From: Spirochaetales bacterium
GTDB taxonomy: Bacteria; Spirochaetota; Spirochaetia; Treponematales; UBA12059
Length of the DNA: 9,153 nt
Assembly (NCBI GenBank): GCA_016938515.1
Contig: JAFGUM010000131.1
Span: 1-9,153 of the forward strand
Reading direction: 5' to 3'
Made by a program: the position numbers and the translations under genes. Shown in pieces: positions 1 through 4,751 of this stretch. The notes below the pieces were generated by a model, which did no database searches, had not been told where the DNA came from, and was given only the letters and a program-made list of their open reading frames with translations. The stretch's first letter is position 1. Each line of letters begins with the position of its first letter.

Positions 1-1
1 G

Positions 2-421
2 TCAGGCTCCTTTGCCCCCATAGAGCAGGATGAAAAGGGCATACTCTGGCATACCTGGGCTGGTGGCCGGGTGAACAACACCCTGCGCTACGCCTTCAAG
101 GTAGAGCTCGGCACGATTGGAGTCGGGTCAGGCATTGAAGTACAGGCTACCAATGAAACCGTTCGGATTGTAGGCGAATCCGCATCCTGGAACGACTTCT
201 GCCAGATTCTGGAAAAGATGGAAGCCCCCGGTTACTGGCACAAGCCCGAACTACTTGATGCCATCATCGCCATGCTGCCGGACTGGCGGCTGAGCAAGTT
301 CCAGCCTTACCTGCCGGAGAACCAGCGTCGGCAGCTTGTTGCGGACCAGGTTCTGGATCTTGAGGGTGTTGAAGGGTTTTTAGCACTGTACAATTTTGCC
401 ACTGCAGCATCCCGGGCTTGA
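2..421 (+). CDS. C-terminal end of a Lhr-like DEAD/DEAH-box helicase (partial)
   Basis: The reading frame is open from the window edge to TGA at 419-421, giving the last 139 residues of a longer protein. A GTG at 71 could be read as a start, but it has no ribosome binding site and the frame continues upstream of it. Residues 14-26 of the visible part read ILWHTWAGGRVNN. This matches the W-HTW-GGR-N signature found near the C-terminus of large Lhr-type superfamily 2 helicases, after the two RecA-like domains. The rest (a short helix-rich tail) has no motif I recognise. Such helicases unwind or translocate on nucleic acid using ATP; the motor motifs would lie outside this window. The neighbouring toxin-antitoxin genes suggest a defence island. 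BREX helicase BrxHI is one Lhr-like possibility, but this is inference. I am fairly sure of a partial gene and moderately sure of the family. Confidence 0.65.
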   Translation, partial: SGSFAPIEQDEKGILWHTWAGGRVNNTLRYAFKVELGTIGVGSGIEVQATNETVRIVGESASWNDFCQILEKMEAPGYWHKPELLDAIIAMLPDWRLSKFQPYLPENQRRQLVADQVLDLEGVEGFLALYNFATAASRA

Positions 422-446
422 CTTATCGTACTATTGATCGTATTTA
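418..446 (+). promoter_or_regulatory. Candidate promoter of the toxin-antitoxin operon, with ATCGTA direct repeat
   Basis: TTGACT (418-423) is followed after 17 bases by TATTTA (441-446). The -35 matches the sigma70 consensus well and the -10 only partly. Transcription would start near 453, just before the antitoxin ribosome binding site. The hexamer ATCGTA occurs at 425-430 and again at 437-442, 12 bases apart. This is a reasonable place for an autoregulating antitoxin to bind. The -35 overlaps the stop codon of the helicase. Confidence 0.35.
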
Positions 447-455
447 TTAAAGTAT

Positions 456-460
456 GGAGG
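456..460 (+). promoter_or_regulatory. Ribosome binding site fixing the antitoxin start
   Basis: GGAGG ends five bases before ATG 466. It overlaps an earlier in-frame ATG at 454-456, which therefore cannot use it and has no site of its own. This favours 466 as the start. Confidence 0.7.
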
Positions 461-465
461 ATCGC

Positions 466-723
466 ATGATTGCACAGGTTACCGCCAATGACCTCAAGAC
501 AAAAGGCGTCAATTTTCTGGACGAGATATCCAGGGAGAGCGACGGGGTAATCATCACCGTCCGGGGCAAGGAGAAGTACGTAATCCTTCCCATAGAAGAG
601 TACAACCAGTTGAGGGAGTACGAACTGGATGCGGCCATCAGGGATGCCAGGGCAGATATTGAAGCCAACCGGTATCAAACCGGGACGGTCGAGGAGCACT
701 TGGAGCGGATCGGGCATGTATAG
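466..723 (+). CDS. Phd/YefM-family antitoxin
   Basis: An 85-residue protein starting MIAQVTANDLKTKG. The family pattern is clear: an N-terminal Phd/YefM DNA-binding fold with 'ANDLKTKG..FLDEI', then the 'VIITVRGKEKYVILPIEEYNQL' strand-turn-helix, then a charged C-terminal helix (about 53-80) that would wrap and neutralise the toxin. Length is normal for the family. These antitoxins bind their own promoter and block a RelE/YoeB- or Doc-type toxin. The next gene, a RelE-like toxin, overlaps its 3' end by eight bases, the usual antitoxin-first order. The start at 466 rather than 454 is chosen because GGAGG sits just upstream of 466. The family call is confident; which toxin or toxins it neutralises is inferred. 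Confidence 0.88.
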   Translation: MIAQVTANDLKTKGVNFLDEISRESDGVIITVRGKEKYVILPIEEYNQLREYELDAAIRDARADIEANRYQTGTVEEHLERIGHV

Positions 724-994
724 GATACTCTATACCCAAAGTTATGAAACCAGGGCCGCACGGTTCCTGAAGAAGCATCCCGATGTGCAGAACCAGTACA
801 CCAAGACCTTGCAATTGCTGGAGCTCAATCCCTATCACCCCTCGCTCCGCCTGCACAAGTTCAAGACATCGAGCTTCGAAGGGTATTCAGTCTCGATCAA
901 CCTGACATACAGGATCTCCCTGGAGTTCCTGGTAGAAGCGGAAGAGATCATCCCGGTGAACATCGGGGATCATCAGGACATCTATGGACGGTGA
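716..994 (+). CDS. RelE/ParE-superfamily toxin (RelE/StbE-type mRNA interferase)
   Basis: A 92-residue protein from ATG 716, which overlaps the antitoxin stop (721-723) in another frame and implies translational coupling. The sequence MYRILYTQSYETRAARFLKKHP, then 'LRLHKFK....EGYSVSINLTYRISLEFL' and the end 'IIPVNIGDHQDIYGR', follows the RelE/StbE plasmid-stabilisation toxin plan: a first beta strand, two helices, and a beta sheet carrying basic and aromatic residues. RelE members cut mRNA in the ribosomal A site, while ParE members act on gyrase. The fold is shared, and activity cannot be settled from sequence. The frame stays open upstream to 629 but has no ribosome binding site there. The 3' end overlaps the possible RhuM start by 11 bases. 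Confidence 0.85.
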   Translation: MYRILYTQSYETRAARFLKKHPDVQNQYTKTLQLLELNPYHPSLRLHKFKTSSFEGYSVSINLTYRISLEFLVEAEEIIPVNIGDHQDIYGR

Positions 995-1421
995 CATGAA
1001 TACAGAGCCTGTCTTGGACACCTCCCGAGGTGAACTGGTTATCTACACATCTCCCGACGGCCTTGCCCAGACGGAAGTCAGGTTGGAAGATGAGACTGTC
1101 TGGCTTACACAGAAGCAGATGGTCGATCTGTTCCAGACCACGAAACAGAATGTCAGCCTCCACATAAAAAACTGTTTCTTGGAAGGTGAACTTGCACCAG
1201 GGTCAACTGTCAAGGAATACTTGACGGTTCAAAAAGAAGGAAACAGGACGGTACGGCGCAAAGTGGAGCTGTACAATCTGGATGTTATTATCTCAGTCGG
1301 CTACCGTGTCAAATCATTGCTGGGTACCCAGTTCCGCATCTGGGCCAACCGTATCCTCAAGGAATACCTCGTCAAGGGCTACAGCCTTGACCAGAAACGC
1401 TTGCGTGAACAACAGCAGTAA
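984..1421 (+). CDS. RhuM N-terminal domain, truncated product
   Basis: This is the translatable 145-residue front half of the broken gene. 'VWLTQKQMVDLFQTTKQNVSLHI' (about residues 38-60) is the RhuM helix-turn-helix-like segment. 'YNLDVIISVGYRVKSLLGTQFRIWAN' (about 98-123) is the other hallmark of the virulence_RhuM family. RhuM takes its name from a Salmonella pathogenicity-island gene, and its molecular role is not settled. A free N-terminal half might still bind DNA, for example as a regulator of this operon; that is speculation. Confidence 0.6.
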   Translation: MDGDMNTEPVLDTSRGELVIYTSPDGLAQTEVRLEDETVWLTQKQMVDLFQTTKQNVSLHIKNCFLEGELAPGSTVKEYLTVQKEGNRTVRRKVELYNLDVIISVGYRVKSLLGTQFRIWANRILKEYLVKGYSLDQKRLREQQQ

Positions 1422-1463
1422 CTTCAGGAACTCAAACAGTCGATCCTACTGGTTGAACGATCT

Positions 1464-2021
1464 TTGCTTGAATCTCCAGGCAAACTCGATGATGCCAAGG
1501 CTACCCTCAGGGTGCTTTCAGCCTTCGCTAGGGGGCTGGAACTCCTGGATGATTACGATCACGAGAAGCTGGAACAAAGCGGCAGGACCAAACAAGCCGC
1601 GGTCTCGATCAAGGTGGACGAGTTCTTGTCGGTCGTCGAGGCCCTGCGCAGGGATTTTGACTCGCCTATGTTCGGCAAGCCCAAGGATGACAGCTTCGTC
1701 AGTTCGGTCCGGCAGATCTATCAGGCTTTTAATGGGCAGGATTTGTACCCCTCGGTTGAACACAAGGCTGCGATGCTGCTCTATTTTGTCGTAAAAAACC
1801 ATTCCTTTGTCGACGGCAACAAACGCATAGCAGCGGCCCTGTTCCTGTATTTCCTCGCGAAGAATAGACTGTTGGTTGGTCACGGTGGAGATCGAATAAT
1901 CGGCGATGATGGTTTGGCTGCGCTGACTCTTCTCATCGCTATATCCCGCCCTGAAGAAAAGGACACTATGGTCCGCATAGTCCTTACCATCCTCAACCGC
2001 TTTGCCAAAAGCAGAGAATAA
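1464..2021 (+). CDS. Orphaned Fic/Doc domain half of the RhuM protein
   Basis: This is the same frame after the ochre codon. The first usable start codon I find is TTG 1464, with no ribosome binding site, so independent translation is doubtful. The Fic-fold core is intact: H-S-F-V-D-G-N-K-R at 1800-1826, with His as residue 273 of the full-length frame. Lysine after the asparagine (DGNK rather than DGNG) is the Doc form of the motif. In phage P1 Doc this form goes with phosphorylation of EF-Tu rather than AMP transfer. Activity here is inferred only. Confidence 0.4.
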   Translation: MLESPGKLDDAKATLRVLSAFARGLELLDDYDHEKLEQSGRTKQAAVSIKVDEFLSVVEALRRDFDSPMFGKPKDDSFVSSVRQIYQAFNGQDLYPSVEHKAAMLLYFVVKNHSFVDGNKRIAAALFLYFLAKNRLLVGHGGDRIIGDDGLAALTLLIAISRPEEKDTMVRIVLTILNRFAKSRE

Positions 2022-2025
2022 AGCA

Positions 2026-2136
2026 ATGTCTAAAACCGGCAATGACTGCAAGGATTCTTACGGAAAGAAGGTCCTGATCGATGGCCAGCATTGGATCAGC
2101 CTTGCCCGGATGGAGAGAAAGTGCGGTGACACTTGA
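2026..2136 (+). CDS. Small ORF directly after RhuM, function unknown
   Basis: A 36-residue ORF (begins MSKTGNDCKDSYG, ends ARMERKCGDT) starts four bases after the RhuM stop. It has no convincing ribosome binding site and no motif I recognise. Its position suggests either a last short gene of the operon or the remnant of a longer gene. It may not be translated. Confidence 0.2.
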   Translation: MSKTGNDCKDSYGKKVLIDGQHWISLARMERKCGDT

Positions 2137-2153
2137 TTATTTTCTATGCATCT

Positions 2154-2170
2154 CCATTGTAATACAATGG
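2154..2170. repeat. Perfect palindrome, 7-bp arms with 3-base centre
   Basis: CCATTGT-AAT-ACAATGG. The arms are exact reverse complements. It lies in AT-rich intergenic DNA between RhuM and fic, about 165 bases before the fic start. It is too weak, and lacks a T-run, to be a good terminator, so a dimeric repressor site is more likely. No regulator is identified. Confidence 0.4.
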
Positions 2171-2292
2171 TCAAGTCGCTTCAGGCAACACAAGCCCTCA
2201 TCAAACTAGAGTTGAGAATCGATAATATTAGGGCAGGGTAGCCGTGGTGAACCCGGGACGGCAGGCTGTTGCCTTATGCGATACATGCCGGT

Positions 2293-2330
2293 TGATATAT
2301 CGCAAAAAGATGAATACTGTGATATACTCG
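2293..2330 (+). promoter_or_regulatory. Extended -10 promoter for fic, with TGATATA direct repeat; leaderless start
   Basis: TGATATACT (2320-2328) is an extended -10 element (TGn followed by TATACT). Its last base is six bases before the A of the fic ATG at 2335, so transcription should begin at or within a base or two of the start codon. The -35 region (about 2300-2305) is poor, as is common with extended -10 promoters. TGATATA occurs at 2293-2299 and 2320-2326, 27 bases apart. The second copy covers the -10, so a protein bound there would block transcription. Confidence 0.5.
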
Positions 2331-2334
2331 ACCC

Positions 2335-3405
2335 ATGGATAGCAGGAATCCCTTCTGCCCGCCGCCTTTGCCTCCTAAGCTGGACTATGGGGCTAAGGAA
2401 CTGACCAGACTGCTCCTTGAAGCCAGGACGGCCCTGGGGGAACTCAACGGTTTCTCCTTCGCCGTGCCCAATCCACTTCTGCTGCTGACGCCTTCAATCA
2501 TCCGGGAGTCGGTTGAAAGTTCCCGCATCGAGAACATCAACACGACGGTGGAACAGGCACTCCAGGGCTACCTTTTCCCTGAGGAAGAACGTCGTTCTCC
2601 GGACAAGGAAGTCCTGCGCTACCGCGATGCCATCCTCTGGGGATGGGAACAGCTCGGGCAGCTGCCCATTGGGCATCGCATCATCTGCGGCATCTACGGG
2701 AAGCTCATGCCGGACTACGGCGGCGAGTACAGAAAGCTGCCTAACGCCATCCAGAACACCATCACCGGCCAGGTCGTCTACACGCCGCCTCCTACCGACC
2801 AGATCGCCGGGCTCATGACGGCCTGGGAGCGCTTCCAGAACACGCCGCCCGGGGAGATCGATCCGCTCATCAAGGCGATTCTGCTCCACTACCAATTCGA
2901 GGCGATCCATCCTTTCGCCGATGGCAACGGCCGTACCGGCCGCATCATCCTCGTGCTCAGCCTCGTCCAGGACGGATTCCTCAAGCTTCCCATCCTGTAC
3001 CTCTCCGCCTTCATCAAACGCAACCGGAGCAGGTATTACGAATTGCTCTCCGGCGTTACGGAAAATGAAGCGTGGCTCGAGTGGTTGTCATTCCTCCTCC
3101 AGGGCATCGTTGAGCAGGCCCGCGGTACCACCGGCACGCTTAAAAGGGTTCTGGCGCTGTACCAGAAGCAGCGTGAACGAATCCGTGCCCTTCCTGGCAG
3201 GATCGCCTCGCTCGAGGTAGCCGAACAGCTGTTCCTCAGTCCTATCCTGTCGCCGGTCAACCTTGGCCGCAGTCTCGGCGTGCATTACACCACTGCCTCA
3301 CGGTATCTTAAAAGCCTGGAAGAAGCGGGAATCCTCGAGCATGTGGAGTACGGGAAATACCAGCTGTATGTACACCGGGAACTGATCGAGGTGATCAATG
3401 GGTAG
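2335..3405 (+). CDS. Fic-family protein (AMP-transferase type) with C-terminal winged helix
   Basis: A 356-residue protein with the usual architecture of stand-alone bacterial Fic proteins. An N-terminal Fic_N-like region contains the inhibitory motif S62-S-R-I-E66-N67, where Glu66 would reach into the nucleotide site and hold the enzyme off (class II Fic). The catalytic loop H192-P-F-A-D-G-N-G-R-T-G-R203 is complete, with His192 as the expected catalytic base. A C-terminal winged helix-turn-helix (about 295-350, 'NLGRSLGVHYTTASRYLKSLEEAGIL') suggests DNA binding or self-regulation. Proteins of this type transfer AMP from ATP to hydroxyl side chains of target proteins, or to themselves; the target here is unknown. 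No ribosome binding site precedes the ATG, which agrees with a leaderless transcript. No partner gene overlaps it, so the cis-acting glutamate is the likely brake. Family assignment is secure. Confidence 0.93.
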   Translation: MDSRNPFCPPPLPPKLDYGAKELTRLLLEARTALGELNGFSFAVPNPLLLLTPSIIRESVESSRIENINTTVEQALQGYLFPEEERRSPDKEVLRYRDAILWGWEQLGQLPIGHRIICGIYGKLMPDYGGEYRKLPNAIQNTITGQVVYTPPPTDQIAGLMTAWERFQNTPPGEIDPLIKAILLHYQFEAIHPFADGNGRTGRIILVLSLVQDGFLKLPILYLSAFIKRNRSRYYELLSGVTENEAWLEWLSFLLQGIVEQARGTTGTLKRVLALYQKQRERIRALPGRIASLEVAEQLFLSPILSPVNLGRSLGVHYTTASRYLKSLEEAGILEHVEYGKYQLYVHRELIEVING

Positions 3406-3444
3406 GGTGACCAGGTGACAAGAACGCTTCAATATCTCAGGCTG

Positions 3445-3463
3445 AGTCTGCGACGAGCAGACT
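3445..3463 (+). terminator. Hairpin between fic and the hydrolase, weak terminator candidate
   Basis: AGTCTGC-GACGA-GCAGACT forms a perfect 7-bp stem with a 5-base loop, 40 bases after the fic stop. No T-run follows, so it is at best a weak or factor-assisted terminator, or a 3' stabilising structure. The rest of the 3406-3557 gap shows no clear promoter. Confidence 0.3.
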
Positions 3464-3546
3464 GTACGAGCATCTCCACGTGGCAGCTTGCAGTTGCGGC
3501 AGCACTTGCCCTTTTTAAAAGTATCAGTAAGCTTTGGGACACTGGT

Positions 3547-3553
3547 GGAGGAG
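3547..3553 (+). promoter_or_regulatory. Ribosome binding site fixing the hydrolase start
   Basis: GGAGGAG lies four bases before ATG 3558. A TTG at 3534 in the same frame has no such site, so 3558 is chosen. Confidence 0.75.
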
Positions 3554-3557
3554 TATC

Positions 3558-4466
3558 ATGCCGCTGTCAATGAGAAGCAGGATTTACAAAGCGCTGCTCA
3601 AGCGCATCATCAAGACCCGCGTGCAGACGATTAACGAGCTGCGCAAGGATTCCGGGCTCGAGGCAATGCCACCGGCGATACTGCCCAAGGGTATAGAATA
3701 CGAGTCAGTTGAAATAGCTGGCGTACCATCTGAGTGGCTTACTCCGATTGGGTGCGCTTCGGAGATGGTCATCGTTCATTTTCATGGGGGAGGCTACGTT
3801 TCCGGTTCGGCTGAGCTTCATCGAATGCTCACTGGTCACCTTGCCACGGTAACGCGATCCCGCGTTCTGGCGCCAAACTACAGGTTGGCTCCCGAGCATC
3901 CTTTCCCCGCGGCGCTGGATGATGCGCTCGCGGTGTATCGCCAGCTGGTAGATGGCGGCCACGATCCTCGATCCATCGTGCTGTCGGGTGATTCAGCTGG
4001 TGGCGGGTTGATCCTGGCTGCGGTAATGAGCCTCAGGAACGCGGGCGAGGCGCTGCCAGGTGCTATCGTCTGCATGTCTCCCTGGGCTGACCTGGCGTGC
4101 GACAGTGAAACCTGCGAAACTCTGGCAGAGGCGGAAGCGCTTCTGACGGTGCCGGTCCTGCGGTCGTGGGCGGCAGAGTATGCCGGCTCTTTTTCGCTGG
4201 ATGACGCGCTTCTGTCCCCCGTCAACGGTGATTTTTCTGGCTTCCCTCCGCTGCTGGTGCAGGTAGGCGGCGATGAAATACTGCTCGATGACGCGAGGAC
4301 GGTGGCGCGCAAGGCCGAGGCTGCGGGTGTAACCGTGCGGCTCAGCGTGTGGGACGGGCTATGGCATGTGTGGCAGGTTTTAGGCTCGCTGGTACCTGAG
4401 AACGAGAGGAGTTTCGCCGAAATAGCGGAATTCCTGGACGAGACCATGGAAAAAGCAAAGGCCTGA
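3558..4466 (+). CDS. Alpha/beta-hydrolase fold-3 esterase/lipase (HSL, family IV)
   Basis: A 302-residue soluble hydrolase of normal length for the hormone-sensitive-lipase family. The oxyanion-hole motif H76-G-G-G is followed by the nucleophile elbow G-D-S146-A-G-G, the acid D239 (in GGDEILLDDA) and the base H270 (in LWHVWQ), giving a complete Ser-Asp-His triad in the expected order and spacing. Such enzymes hydrolyse short- to medium-chain esters; the natural substrate cannot be read from sequence. The N-terminus (about 1-60) is the usual helical cap region, and I see no signal peptide, so it is probably cytoplasmic. The next gene has its own promoter, so the two are not clearly an operon. 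The family is certain, the substrate unknown. Confidence 0.92.
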   Translation: MPLSMRSRIYKALLKRIIKTRVQTINELRKDSGLEAMPPAILPKGIEYESVEIAGVPSEWLTPIGCASEMVIVHFHGGGYVSGSAELHRMLTGHLATVTRSRVLAPNYRLAPEHPFPAALDDALAVYRQLVDGGHDPRSIVLSGDSAGGGLILAAVMSLRNAGEALPGAIVCMSPWADLACDSETCETLAEAEALLTVPVLRSWAAEYAGSFSLDDALLSPVNGDFSGFPPLLVQVGGDEILLDDARTVARKAEAAGVTVRLSVWDGLWHVWQVLGSLVPENERSFAEIAEFLDETMEKAKA

Positions 4467-4516
4467 GACGTCATCCTGGAACACCGTTGATTTTTCGCTT
4501 GACAAATCCAGACTAC

Positions 4517-4545
4517 TTGATTCTGCGTGCGTATATCACTATACT
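4517..4545 (+). promoter_or_regulatory. Sigma70-type promoter of fusA
   Basis: TTGATT (4517-4522), a 17-base spacer, then TATACT (4540-4545): five of six consensus matches at -10 and four at -35. Transcription would start near 4552 and leave a leader of about 200 bases before fusA. A TTGACA at 4499-4504 is a better -35 but has no -10 at the right distance. Confidence 0.6.
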
Positions 4546-4573
4546 GCAGTCCGAGTACGTTTCTTTCAATCAA

Positions 4574-4716
4574 CCGCGCTTTCCGCGCCAAACCGATGCT
4601 GTAGCGGAGCATCCGCGAAAAACGCGGGTATCTGTGATGGCTTTGGGTCTGGGGGAGCGGGCTCGCGATCCAACTTACAGGTCGACGTAACTCGAGGACG
4701 GCACCTCTGTGGTGCC
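4574..4716 (+). promoter_or_regulatory. Hairpin-rich 5' leader of fusA
   Basis: The leader holds three perfect hairpins: GATGCT/AGCATC (4595-4613, 7-base loop), CCGCG-AAAAA-CGCGG (4613-4627), and GGCACC-TCTGT-GGTGCC (4700-4716). CCGCG also occurs at 4574-4578 and 4583-4587, so three copies could compete for the single CGCGG at 4623-4627, which would allow alternative folds. No T-run follows any stem. This could be a regulatory leader for translation-factor levels, but it matches no riboswitch or protein-binding leader I recognise. Confidence 0.4.
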
Positions 4717-4751
4717 CGGACCATACCCTGCGCGAAGGTAGAGGCAAGAGC

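Larger units (their letters stand above)
984..2021 (+). pseudogene. rhuM: RhuM-Fic/Doc family protein, split by an in-frame ochre codon
   Basis: A single frame runs from ATG 984 to TAA 2019-2021 and would give about 345 residues, the usual length of RhuM/Fic-DOC family proteins. It is interrupted once, by TAA at 1419-1421. The flanking codons read REQQQ-stop-LQELKQ, so a CAA-to-TAA change (one C-to-T) restores a glutamine-rich linker between the two domains. No frameshift is involved and both halves keep family-level sequence, so the break looks recent, or is a sequence error. Two starts are possible: ATG 984, which overlaps the RelE toxin, and ATG 996, four codons in. Neither ribosome binding site is strong. 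The overlap with the toxin gene suggests one transcript. Unless the stop is read through, the Doc half is not made. Confidence 0.8.

Noticed and set aside
387..392. TGTACA, the core of YefM operators
   Set aside because: A single hexamer inside the helicase coding region, about 25 bases upstream of the candidate -35. It has no second half-site, so it is likely chance.
1282..1794. 170-codon plus-strand frame spanning the RhuM stop
   Set aside because: It is out of frame with both RhuM and Doc motifs and its product is rich in Ser/Arg with no family pattern. It does not rescue the break by frameshifting.
2167..2241. 24-codon ORF starting inside the palindrome
   Set aside because: Too short, without a ribosome binding site or motif.
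4637..4690. 17-codon ORF in the fusA leader, considered as a leader peptide
   Set aside because: There is no ribosome binding site and no run of regulatory codons, and no terminator follows for attenuation.
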